Below, piece by piece: positions 1 through 8,540 of a DNA stretch of 41,157 nt. The DNA is from a virus. Below the pieces are notes generated by a model. The model was not told the DNA's origin and searched no databases. It worked only from the letters and a program-made list of their open reading frames with translations. The translations under genes and the position numbers were made by a program. The DNA lies in IMG/VR virus record IMGVR_UViG_3300028558_000048, positions 1 to 41,157 of that record; one strand, written 5' to 3'. Positions within the stretch are counted from its first letter, which is position 1. Each line of letters opens with the position of its first letter.

Positions 1-1
1 T

Positions 2-121
2 GCACTCGCCGAAGGTAGCCGCGAAAAAAAGCTGAAATGGGTCGCTGAAACCTATGAAAAGGGTTCCAGCCAATCCATCGGAAAGGGTGGTCGCTATCAG
101 GGCAGGTACCAGAAATCGTAA
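2..121 (+). CDS. C-terminal end of an unidentified plus-strand gene (partial)
   Basis: The first 120 bases read as an open plus-strand frame of 39 residues ending in TAA. The start is outside the window. The peptide is rich in Lys, Gly, Ser and Tyr, with a charged stretch (SREKKLKW) and a basic tail ending GGRYQGRYQKS, and its composition looks like a real protein terminus. It converges on the tail-tip gene and overlaps its 3' end by 25 bases. The family cannot be named from this fragment. It could be the rightmost gene of the phage or a flanking host gene. Confidence 0.45.
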   Translation, partial: ALAEGSREKKLKWVAETYEKGSSQSIGKGGRYQGRYQKS

Positions 122-2976
122 CGCACCGGACCGCTCTGGGTCATCCCCGCTTTCGCCGCATAGAGCCACAGGGTAATTGCAGACCCAAAGAAGGGCGTCC
201 CTGGCGGATAAAGGCGGAATCCCGTCAACGGCGTGACGGAGTGGTTGATCCACCCTGTCGGCGAAACCCCTGGGGGCATCATTGCCCAGTAGATCGTCGC
301 GCCGGCCGTCGCGCAAGTCACCGCCACCGTGGCAATCCCCCCCTTCACACCCCCTTCGCTTGGCGTCAGCATCGGCGTCAGGACCGTGGTGGTGGGCCCC
401 ACTTGCAGGTGCACTGCAGCGCCCCCGCCGACCGGCTGCAGTTCATGCCATGTCACCCCCAGCACGCTATCCGATACCACCGCAAACAACTGCCAGCTAC
501 CGGGAGACGGCAGCACAAACGCCGGCGCTACACACGTCTGATACCCGCTCGCGCTGAAATCCTGCGCGAACAAGCTCGTTTGCTGCGACCCCAGCTTTGC
601 CACGAGCGCAACCTGCGTAATTAGCCCACCGCTGGATCCCGCCCCACAACTCAGTTTGAACTGCGTGGCGGAATCGAAAGTCGCCGTGAAGTCCCCAATA
701 TCGATGAAATCCGCATCCCCCGGTCCCTTCTTTTGGATGGACAACCACGACACGCCGGGCGCGAACGTCGGCGCCAGGACAAACGCCAGATCCGGGCATA
801 CATCCCCGTCGGTCAAATCCGCTTCCCGCGTCTGCGTGAACGCCTGCAGCCTCAAGACCCCGCCCGTCCCCGCCAAGGCGTAATCCGCAAACTTCGCATG
901 CGAATAACTCACCAGGCCGCTTCTGGCTGCCACCCACACGGCGTCCCCGGCCGTCAATGCCATCGGCTGCGTCCCGAACCTCCCCCGCGTCACCTGCAGC
1001 GTATAAACGCCCCCCGCCAAGGCCATATTACTCAGCGTCATTGCCTCGAAAACGCCAGCGTGGAATACCCATACCAACACCGCATTGTCGTTGACCGCGT
1101 CCGCCGATTGCTCCCCCGCAAAATTGGCCACGTCTCCCTGCACCGAGAATTCCGACAGCGTTATCCCAAAACTCGTCGCCCAATCCGCTCCCCCGCTTGG
1201 CGCGCCCACCGTGGCTGCCACAGTCCCTGAGATTGCCCACGCTGTTTGCTGGCCCAGCAGATAAAACACCGCCCCATCCGCCGCCCTCAACCACACCTTC
1301 AATCCCACCATCGATGGTGACTTCCTGGCGGCCAGCACCATCAGTTCGAACCCTGTCTCCCCCGTCAGCGCCGGCGGAGGTTGCATGATCTGATAAAGGC
1401 TTACGTCCTCCGGGGCCGCCTCCACCAATTCCCCAGGCCCGGGTAAGGTCGCGCTATATGGAATGGCCGCCAATCCGCGTTCGTTCTCGAATTTCATAGT
1501 CACCCTGCCAGCCGGCGGTGCTTCCAGCGTCTTCCCGTTGCACCTGCAGATGACCGAAAGCTGCAGCGCGTCATGCGTCAACGTGAACAAATCCCCGACC
1601 CCGATCCCTGCCGCCTTTTCCATGCGGACCGTCAACTCCCCGCTCAGCTTCGGCTGCGCATAGATCTTGCCCCATTCCGCTGCATGACTCGCCGCCTGCG
1701 CTTCCCTTGTTATCCACGGCCGGTCCAGTGTCGCCCGGCGCGGCTCTCCCACCACCTGCCGGTTCAGTCCGCTAATCCAGATTCGCGCCGCGTCCTTATA
1801 AGCCCTCGCCAGGTCCTGAAACTTCGCCACCGTTTCATTAAACGAAGCCGCCCAGCCGTCCGCGTCCCATTGGATTTCATCCACCAGATCAGTGTAGGCA
1901 ATCGTCCCGCTAATCAGCGGCAATTCGCCATGCAGGAAGCGCCCCGCCTGGATCGTGCCGGATGGCCCAAATCGTAACCAGCCATCGTAATAGGCCAGCG
2001 CCTGCCCCACCCATTCCCGCCCCGTCTGCGCCTTGTCCAGCACCGGCGACACGTACGCGTTCGGCGCGGCCCCAACCAAACTGTCCGCCACCGCCTGCCA
2101 CGAGGCCGCATCGAATGCCGCATTCGCCTTGCCCAGGCCAAATATCGGGTCCGTCAACAACTCCGCCACCACGGCCGCGGGGTTCGCCTGCTTATCCCCA
2201 TCCAGAGCCGCAGAAGCGCCGGCGATCAATGTTTGCGAAAGCCCCCGGATCACAAGGGCCTCCAAGTTCGGGGCCTCCTGTCTTTCCACCCCAAACTTGA
2301 AATCCTTTAGCACCACCACCGCCTGGCGCCGGTACGGCGGATGCCCCAAGCCGGCCAATATCGCCTCACCAGCCGTGTCCAGCACCTGGTCATCCGTGCC
2401 CCAGTAGAAATAAGCCTGCCCATAATCCTTCACCGTGAACGGGTAGGGGTTCGCGCTCCCCGCCCTCGTCACCGTGTATCGCGCCCAATAAGCCCCGTTC
2501 GGGGGCTCCGTGTCCGGCGTCGCATAATGCGCGGCCGTCGCCTTATAGGTTATCCCCAGGTAATTGGCCAGATCAGCCACGGCATAGTGGCGGGCCTTGC
2601 TCATCAACCCGCTCGCCACGGCCGTCTGCGCCACGTTCGGCCCCGCGTTGGCGTACTGGATCATCCGGCTGCTGGTCCCCGTGATCGCCGTCGCGACCGC
2701 GCAGTCAAACGACGCATCCGGCAGTCCCGTCACCACCATGTGATCCCCCTTCGAGCACCCATGGTCGACGTCGAACCACAGCGTCGCCGTGCCCCCGCTG
2801 CGGCGCACCTCGGTCACCTCCAGTTCCACCGCCCCGTCGTTCCAATGGTTCTGCGTGGGCCACACCGTGCTGCCATCGATGATTAGCGCGCACAATTCGT
2901 CCACCGGCCCGGCGCACACCACCCCCGCCACCGTGCCGTAATACGTCTTCGTTCCCCCGCTGCTTTTTCCGCCCAT
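97..2976 (-). CDS. Tail tip / host-specificity protein, J-like
   Basis: A 959-residue protein at the end of the tail operon, where the central tip protein of siphophages sits. It opens MGGKSSGGTKTYYGT, followed by a short segment about a virion-exposed 'DGSTVW', as is usual in J-like and D3112/B3-type tip proteins. The middle (about residues 230-480) resembles the phage-tail type 3 scaffold. The last 350 residues are beta-rich, Gly/Ala/Thr-rich and probably form fibronectin- or receptor-binding modules ending SGPVRYDFWYLP. It follows the NlpC/P60 and DUF2163-type genes in the order seen for lambda K-I-J. The family is assigned by position and character, so receptor specificity is inference. 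Confidence 0.75.
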   Translation of the reverse strand: MGGKSSGGTKTYYGTVAGVVCAGPVDELCALIIDGSTVWPTQNHWNDGAVELEVTEVRRSGGTATLWFDVDHGCSKGDHMVVTGLPDASFDCAVATAITGTSSRMIQYANAGPNVAQTAVASGLMSKARHYAVADLANYLGITYKATAAHYATPDTEPPNGAYWARYTVTRAGSANPYPFTVKDYGQAYFYWGTDDQVLDTAGEAILAGLGHPPYRRQAVVVLKDFKFGVERQEAPNLEALVIRGLSQTLIAGASAALDGDKQANPAAVVAELLTDPIFGLGKANAAFDAASWQAVADSLVGAAPNAYVSPVLDKAQTGREWVGQALAYYDGWLRFGPSGTIQAGRFLHGELPLISGTIAYTDLVDEIQWDADGWAASFNETVAKFQDLARAYKDAARIWISGLNRQVVGEPRRATLDRPWITREAQAASHAAEWGKIYAQPKLSGELTVRMEKAAGIGVGDLFTLTHDALQLSVICRCNGKTLEAPPAGRVTMKFENERGLAAIPYSATLPGPGELVEAAPEDVSLYQIMQPPPALTGETGFELMVLAARKSPSMVGLKVWLRAADGAVFYLLGQQTAWAISGTVAATVGAPSGGADWATSFGITLSEFSVQGDVANFAGEQSADAVNDNAVLVWVFHAGVFEAMTLSNMALAGGVYTLQVTRGRFGTQPMALTAGDAVWVAARSGLVSYSHAKFADYALAGTGGVLRLQAFTQTREADLTDGDVCPDLAFVLAPTFAPGVSWLSIQKKGPGDADFIDIGDFTATFDSATQFKLSCGAGSSGGLITQVALVAKLGSQQTSLFAQDFSASGYQTCVAPAFVLPSPGSWQLFAVVSDSVLGVTWHELQPVGGGAAVHLQVGPTTTVLTPMLTPSEGGVKGGIATVAVTCATAGATIYWAMMPPGVSPTGWINHSVTPLTGFRLYPPGTPFFGSAITLWLYAAKAGMTQSGPVRYDFWYLP

Positions 2977-2988
2977 AATGTTTGCCCT

Positions 2989-3174
2989 CTACTTCTTCCC
3001 GGACGATGACGTATAGGTCAGGTTATAAACCGGCGTGACCCAGGTCACTGCCAGCTTTCTCTGCCCCCAGAATACCGGCACCACCGTCGCGTCCTGATTG
3101 CTCACCAGCTCCGCGTGACTCAGGTTCGCCGGGTCCGGGTTGGGCTGCGCCGGCGTTGAATTGCCATCCTTCAT
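2989..3174 (-). CDS. Small tail-region protein of unknown function
   Basis: A 61-residue protein starting MKDGNSTPAQPNPDPANL. The start is set by an ATGA overlap with the stop of the upstream NlpC/P60 gene, so an upstream in-frame ATG at 3234 is less likely. The N-terminal third is Pro/Asn-rich and probably flexible, while the C-terminal half (VFWGQRKLAVTWVTPVYNL) is beta-like. It has no cysteines, signal peptide or membrane segment. It sits between the tail peptidase and the tip gene, the place of a small tip-assembly protein in lambda-like tails. I do not recognise the family. Confidence 0.6.
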   Translation of the reverse strand: MKDGNSTPAQPNPDPANLSHAELVSNQDATVVPVFWGQRKLAVTWVTPVYNLTYTSSSGKK

Positions 3175-3641
3175 AATGTTCCCCTCTCGCCTTCTTCGAC
3201 TGGCCGCCAGGCCGCCTGCAGTCGGCTGCCCCACGTCGCGTCACTCAACGCGCTGCGGATCGTCCCCACCTGGCTCATGGCATGCACAAACATCCCATCC
3301 CCCAGGTAAATCCCCACGTGATGCACCACCCGCCCAAGCCTGAAGCCCAGCAAATCCCCAGCCTGCAGCGCCGCTATCGCCGGCAGCCTCACAAACTCCG
3401 GCCGCCCGTCCATCCATTCCTCCACCAGGCTTACCCGGCTGAACTGCGCATGCGCCATGGACACCGCCGGCACCTCGATATCGCAGCATCCCACCCGCCG
3501 GTAAATCTCCGACGCCAGCTTCTGGCAGCTCGCTCCCTTGCCGCGTTCGGCTGAATTCGCGAGGAACGGTGTCCCCAGCCATGCCAGGGCCTCCGCCTGC
3601 AAGCGCTTGCTCCTCTCCTCATTCGCGAACCAGCTCGTCAT
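3171..3641 (-). CDS. NlpC/P60-family tail peptidase (K-like)
   Basis: A 156-residue putative cysteine peptidase of the NlpC/P60 fold. The likely catalytic Cys is C39 in GKGASCQKLASEIYRR, which begins a helix as in the family. The His is H107 or H108 in GRVVHHVGIYLGDG, and the third position may be H120 in MFVHAM. The 'GDLLGF' strand before the His is also typical. In siphophages such proteins sit at the tail tip and trim peptidoglycan during entry or help tip assembly. It starts 3 bases after the larger tail gene and overlaps the next gene by ATGA. No holin or signal peptide accompanies it, which fits a virion role rather than lysis. Confidence 0.85.
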   Translation of the reverse strand: MTSWFANEERSKRLQAEALAWLGTPFLANSAERGKGASCQKLASEIYRRVGCCDIEVPAVSMAHAQFSRVSLVEEWMDGRPEFVRLPAIAALQAGDLLGFRLGRVVHHVGIYLGDGMFVHAMSQVGTIRSALSDATWGSRLQAAWRPVEEGERGTL

Positions 3642-3644
3642 GGC

Positions 3645-5717
3645 TCACTTCTTTCCCGCGCCCCCCGTGCTCTGGTTCAGCGCCAGCGTTGGGTTCGCCA
3701 CCGGCATAAACGGGTGCCCCCCAAAATTCAGGCCGTTTGCGAACTTCGCTTTGCACGTGTCAAACCCCAGATCGCATCCCGGATAGATCACCACCACGGC
3801 CCCGATCACGGGTAACACTGCCGGGTTCCGGTCCAGCGTCAATACCCCCGCTCCGCCCCCCAGAGGCGCGAACGCCGAATCCACAATCGCCCGCCTCTCC
3901 AGTGCCGCCCCCGCTCCAAACTCAGCCCAGCCTCCCGCAAAGAATTCCCCCCACGCCGCTCCGGCCGCCATGGCCGCGATCGCGGCTGCCCCCACACCCG
4001 TCAAGGCCGCCACGTAATATGCGGCCGGATATCCCCCCGCCGGCGCCGCGGACATCGTCACGGTGAACTTCCAATCCGCCGCCGCCAGCGTGCAGCCCGG
4101 CCCGAACAGACCGTGGTTGCATTGTTGCTGGAACAGAAACCGTGGCGCCTGCCGATCGAACAACGTTCCCGCCGGCGCCGCCACCGCCTGCAGTCGACTG
4201 CCCTTCACCGTCACCTTCACCACCTCCCCGCTGAAAATCACCGCGACATTCCCCGCCACGCCTGCAGCCCATTCCCCCGACCGGATCACCAGATAGAGCG
4301 GCGCTTCCATTTTTAGCGTCGCCATCTTCACCAGCATCCCGCCCAGCCCCACGTCCGCGTCCACGTCCACCTCGTCCCGGTCGAGATACAGTTCCTGCTG
4401 GATCTGCCCGTGCGACAGCTTCCCAGCCGTGTAATTGTTCCCACCGTAGGTCACGTCCGCCTCAAAACTCGTCCACCGCTCCGTGTACGTTGCCCCTGCA
4501 ATCGCGTATGAAAACTCGTACAGGTAACACCGCGTCGGCAGCGCCCCGAGCGTCGTGCCCAGCGTCTCCCCGTCCGCCGGCACATACTCCGCCGGCGCTT
4601 CCCGGAGCGGCAGCACCGCCGTGGCATAATCGCCGCTCACCCATTGCAGCTTCAATGCCGCGTCCCGGAACCGTCCGAGCACCAGTCCGCATACCAGTGT
4701 ATCCAGTGGCAAAGCCGTCCCCACCGACGCGCTCAGCGTTATCGTGTTGGCCCCCACGGCCGCCACGTGCGCCCCGATCACCTGGTTCCCGGCGGCCGCG
4801 GCCGCCGGCGTCACAAACCCCAGCCAATCCCCGGCCATCACCGCCGCCGTATCCTCCACCTGGAGCACCAGGTCCGTGGCGAGCGCCGGCGCTGTCAATA
4901 CCGCCGCCCCCGTCCACGTGGGCGCCCAGAAAGCCCCGCCCGCCCCAAACTGCCGGTAAAACTCCAGCAACTGCCCCACGTCCTCCAGCGTGCTCAGGAA
5001 GTGACTCGTCTCTTGCTCCCTTGCCACCGCCTGCGGATAAAACGTCTGCGCCGGTTCCCGCCCAAACCCGATCCGGTTCCGGATAATCGCCAGCGTGAAT
5101 TCATCCGGCCGCGCGTCGAAATTCACTTCAAACGGAAACACCGGCGGCCCCGCCGCCCACGCCCCGCTCGGGACCGGGCCCGCCGCAAACACCGCCGCCG
5201 CCGGCGCTATCGCCCATGCCGCCGGCGAGGCCTCCGCCAGCTCCACGTCGAACACCAACCGCTCCGGCGTTTCCCAGGCACCCTTCCGTTGCTCTAGCCG
5301 GCCCCACAACAGCGGACAAACCCAATCCCCGTCCGCCGGCCATACCGGCTCCACGCCGCTGTAAATCTCCCATTGGCTCCAATCCTCCTTGAACGCCACA
5401 TTCAGTCCGCCGCCGATCGCCCGGCCCCCGCGATCTCCCCACGCCACGATCGCCGGCCATAACGGCGCGGCCACCGCTTCGCTGGTCCACAACCTCAATC
5501 CTCCCGCCAGCGCTCGCGCGGCCACCCCGTCCGCTGTCACGCGGTATTTAACCGTGAACCGCAATGTCGCCGAATGCGCCCTCCGCGTCTCTCGATTGCT
5601 CAGCCCCGTTTCCACCTGCGTGATCAGGCTCACTTCCGCGCTCACGGCCCCCAGTGACTCTGGAGCATCCGTCAGCAGAAACACGTCCCGACCCCCAAAC
5701 GCCGTCGCAATCATCAT
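3645..5717 (-). CDS. Tail protein with C-terminal DUF2163 / BR0599-type domain
   Basis: A 690-residue protein. Residues about 400-690 match the DUF2163 / 'phage conserved protein BR0599' type. Signs are LYEFSYAIAGATYTERWTSF, then a DRDEVDVDADVG segment, then the diagnostic Cys-rich stretch QQCNHGLFGPGCTL, and later GCDLGFDTCKAKFANGLNFG. The last element (C..GFDTC..F.N..NFGG.P) is a family hallmark. The first 400 residues are Ala/Gly-rich beta-type sequence that I do not recognise, although a patch around RIGFGREPAQTFYPQ recalls distal-tail proteins. In D3112/B3-like phages this domain is a separate smaller protein, so this looks like a fusion of two tail-tip components. It lies between the tape measure and the NlpC peptidase. 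Confidence 0.75.
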   Translation of the reverse strand: MMIATAFGGRDVFLLTDAPESLGAVSAEVSLITQVETGLSNRETRRAHSATLRFTVKYRVTADGVAARALAGGLRLWTSEAVAAPLWPAIVAWGDRGGRAIGGGLNVAFKEDWSQWEIYSGVEPVWPADGDWVCPLLWGRLEQRKGAWETPERLVFDVELAEASPAAWAIAPAAAVFAAGPVPSGAWAAGPPVFPFEVNFDARPDEFTLAIIRNRIGFGREPAQTFYPQAVAREQETSHFLSTLEDVGQLLEFYRQFGAGGAFWAPTWTGAAVLTAPALATDLVLQVEDTAAVMAGDWLGFVTPAAAAAGNQVIGAHVAAVGANTITLSASVGTALPLDTLVCGLVLGRFRDAALKLQWVSGDYATAVLPLREAPAEYVPADGETLGTTLGALPTRCYLYEFSYAIAGATYTERWTSFEADVTYGGNNYTAGKLSHGQIQQELYLDRDEVDVDADVGLGGMLVKMATLKMEAPLYLVIRSGEWAAGVAGNVAVIFSGEVVKVTVKGSRLQAVAAPAGTLFDRQAPRFLFQQQCNHGLFGPGCTLAAADWKFTVTMSAAPAGGYPAAYYVAALTGVGAAAIAAMAAGAAWGEFFAGGWAEFGAGAALERRAIVDSAFAPLGGGAGVLTLDRNPAVLPVIGAVVVIYPGCDLGFDTCKAKFANGLNFGGHPFMPVANPTLALNQSTGGAGKK

Positions 5718-5741
5718 AGCTTTGCCTTTGTCCCCCGCGCC

Positions 5742-8492
5742 TTACACCTTCTTGATCTCGCTCGCGTGCTGCTTATAGACATCCACCAGGACGCCTCTCC
5801 CCTCCCGGCTCCGGGCCCAGTCCGCGAACATCTGCTTGTCGTGAAAGACGCCGATGTTGAACCGGTTGTCGTTATGCACCGTCGCCGATCCCGTCCCACC
5901 CCCGCCGCCCCCGGCCATCACCTGCTGGGTCATGTGCGCTGGCAGAATCATCCCCGGCTGATCCGGCACGAATAATTCCGGCCCCCGTTCACCCACCAGC
6001 GACAACTTGCCGACCGGCGGCCGCCCGCCCTCCGCGAACGCGCCCCCCAGCGCCGCGATCGCCAGACCCACCATGGCGATCAGCGCCACGATGCCTATCG
6101 TTGCGCTCATGCCCCAACTCCCCGCGCTGGCGCTTGCCGCGTTGGCCGCCAGCGCTGGTGCCTTGGCGGCCTCCTGGGCATTGCTCTGTGCCACGCGCTC
6201 CCAACCCAGCGCGATCATCAATAGGTGGAACCCTTTCGTCACCGCCGCCATGATGACGTGCGTCAAAACCCACTGCACGCCCATCTCGACAATTCCCTGC
6301 ACCAATGCGGTCACTATCGAAATCCGAATCGTTCTCAATGCCTGTCCCCACTTCTGAGTACCCATGACCAGGCCCGTAATACCGTTACTAATCGAGTGGA
6401 AGGCCGCATTGAACGTGTGCTCGAACACCTGAGCCGTCTCCCTCGCCCAGCCCTGCCATTGGTCCTGGATATTCTTCATGCTCTGCCCCCACTCGCCTCC
6501 CCAGGTCCCGCTCCGCTCATTTGTCCTAATCCCTTGTTCCGTTTCCGCCTTACGCTGCTGGGTGTCTTGCAGTTGTTTGTTTGCTAGCAGTTTGGCCTCC
6601 GGACTCAGGTTTTCATCCCGCAATCGCCGCTCATCAAGCTCGATTGCCTCCTTCAACAACTTCAATTCCGCCTTCAGCAACTCAAGTAGCTTTTCCTTCC
6701 TTTGTTCCTTCGTCAGGTCCGCGTCTTTCTCGACTATCTGCCTCCGCCCTTGGATCTTTGCCAGCGCGATCTGCTCTTCCGCCTCCTGTTGTTCCTGCTG
6801 CAGGGCTCGTCGCTTTGCCGCGTAGGTCATCTCGATTCGCGCCATTTCCTCCAGCTCGGTTTGCCGCGCCAAACCCTCCTTCTTTAACTTCTCTTTAGTC
6901 TGATCCTCTTCCACCTGCAGCAGTGCCAGCTTTCCCTTTGTGGACTCAGCCCAAGCCCGGTCCACCTCCATCACGGCCTGCTTTTCGACCTCCCTCCGCT
7001 TGGCCGCGTACGTCGCCTTTATTTTCGTGATCGCTTCTTCGGCGGCCTGTTGGTCCAGCACTTCCTCTTGGATCTTCTTGATAGCCGCCGCCTCCTCCGC
7101 GTCCAGCAAGGCCAGCCGCCCCTTCGTCGCCTCCGCCCACGCCTTGTCGATTTCCTGGATTAGCCGCTTGGACTCTTCTGTCTGTTGGGGCGCCTGCGGT
7201 TCGGCCTTCATAGCTTCGCCGAACGCTTCCTGTTCTTGCTCGTGCGCGCTCCGGGGAGTGATCGCCGACTCTCGTTCCTTCCGCGCCGGCTCCTCTGGGG
7301 CCGTCGAACGCCACATGTCAGAAGCCCCGCGGATGGCCCCAGTAATTCCCTTCATCACCGATTCAGCCAATTCGTGGAACGCCTTCAGCCTTGAAGCCTC
7401 AGATCCCGCCAACTCCCCTTCCTGGACGTGTCCAGCCAGCTTCATCTGCTCTTGCGTCGTGGTCAGGTCTGCCTGCTCGTTCGCTGTCAAGGGCCGGGAC
7501 CGCCGGATGGCCGCCAACATGTCAATATGGTGCTGTAGAATGCGGATGCCTACTTCGTCCAGGCCCGCCACGAGCGATTGCGCGCCGGCCTTCCAGCTAT
7601 CCCACGCTGTATGCAACGCCGCCGGAATGGCCTCGACTAGCGCCTGCGCTACTGCGGCCGCCAGCGTCGCCGCAAATCGCGCCACGTATTCCATGCTCTT
7701 ATCGAACCCGCTCGCAATCCCTTCCGCGAGCCCCTTTCCCGACTTCACCGCCGTTCCCAAACCCTCCGCTATCTCCTTCAACGCAGGCAGGATCTTCCGG
7801 GCGATAGCAACGAACACCGCCTCGAACTCGTCCTTGATTTCGCGCACGGCTACGTTGAACGCCATTGCTTCCTTCACCATCGCTTCATCGATGATGCCGT
7901 GGCCTGCGTCCTTGGCCCGTTCGAGCGCCGGCAGAATGTCCCGCCACTCCCGGCCGAACATTTCTGAGGCTATGGCTGCCTTCCTAGGCCCGTCAGGCAT
8001 CTGCCCAAGATGCTCAATTACCGCCTTCAGGACCTGATCCACGCTCATCGCCCCGGAGGAAAATTGCCTCATCGCGTCGATCCCGAGCATTTCCCGGAAC
8101 GGCTGGAGAGCCTGACCGCCCGACTTCATGGCAGATCCCAGGTTGCGAGAGAACATCTCCAATCCCATAGACGCCGCCTCGAACCCAGCGCGAGTCTTGT
8201 TGGCCTCTTCCCGGAGGCTGGATAGCAGCGCGATGGAAATGCCCGTGTTGCTGCTGATTTTCCCCAGAGCCTCCGCCGCGTTGATCGCCTCTCGCGTAAA
8301 TTCCACAATCGCGCCCACGGTGAAGAGCACCGCGAGTTTTCCCCCGATTTCCTCAAGGAACTCACCTATTCCGCCCAGGCGGTCCATCCCCTCATTCATC
8401 TCACCGAAAAACTCCTTCATCCGCGCCAACGCTTCCTTCGTGTCCGCGTTGATCGTGATCGTGATCCCATTCCCATTTCCCTGGTCGCTCAT
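5742..8492 (-). CDS. Tail tape measure protein
   Basis: A 916-residue protein starting MSDQGNGNGITITINADTKEAL, the usual opening of tape measure proteins. It has hydrophobic helical stretches near residues 270-300 and 780-870 (IGIVALIAMVGLAIAALGG) and a long charged coiled coil at about 440-650. Inside the coil is a direct duplication: residues 447-500 and 508-562 share [IV]D[KR]AWAE[AS]TKG[RK]LALL and end TYAAKRR, a period of about 61 residues. The C-terminus has the 'FAEGGRPPVGKLSLVGERGPELFVP' type module common at tape-measure ends. It follows the tail-assembly chaperone pair, as expected. Its length predicts a tail of roughly 140 nm by the usual 0.15 nm per residue rule. Confidence 0.9.
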   Translation of the reverse strand: MSDQGNGNGITITINADTKEALARMKEFFGEMNEGMDRLGGIGEFLEEIGGKLAVLFTVGAIVEFTREAINAAEALGKISSNTGISIALLSSLREEANKTRAGFEAASMGLEMFSRNLGSAMKSGGQALQPFREMLGIDAMRQFSSGAMSVDQVLKAVIEHLGQMPDGPRKAAIASEMFGREWRDILPALERAKDAGHGIIDEAMVKEAMAFNVAVREIKDEFEAVFVAIARKILPALKEIAEGLGTAVKSGKGLAEGIASGFDKSMEYVARFAATLAAAVAQALVEAIPAALHTAWDSWKAGAQSLVAGLDEVGIRILQHHIDMLAAIRRSRPLTANEQADLTTTQEQMKLAGHVQEGELAGSEASRLKAFHELAESVMKGITGAIRGASDMWRSTAPEEPARKERESAITPRSAHEQEQEAFGEAMKAEPQAPQQTEESKRLIQEIDKAWAEATKGRLALLDAEEAAAIKKIQEEVLDQQAAEEAITKIKATYAAKRREVEKQAVMEVDRAWAESTKGKLALLQVEEDQTKEKLKKEGLARQTELEEMARIEMTYAAKRRALQQEQQEAEEQIALAKIQGRRQIVEKDADLTKEQRKEKLLELLKAELKLLKEAIELDERRLRDENLSPEAKLLANKQLQDTQQRKAETEQGIRTNERSGTWGGEWGQSMKNIQDQWQGWARETAQVFEHTFNAAFHSISNGITGLVMGTQKWGQALRTIRISIVTALVQGIVEMGVQWVLTHVIMAAVTKGFHLLMIALGWERVAQSNAQEAAKAPALAANAASASAGSWGMSATIGIVALIAMVGLAIAALGGAFAEGGRPPVGKLSLVGERGPELFVPDQPGMILPAHMTQQVMAGGGGGGTGSATVHNDNRFNIGVFHDKQMFADWARSREGRGVLVDVYKQHASEIKKV

Positions 8493-8540
8493 AATCTCAA
8501 TCCTGTTCTCGCTCTCGCTTTAGTGCGGCGGGGCCGGCCT

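Noticed and set aside
6940-8037. Long plus-strand frame (365 residues) opposite the tape measure gene
   Set aside because: It is Ser/Ala-rich with no domain, and lies entirely opposite a well-supported coding sequence, so it looks like a shadow of GC-rich codons.
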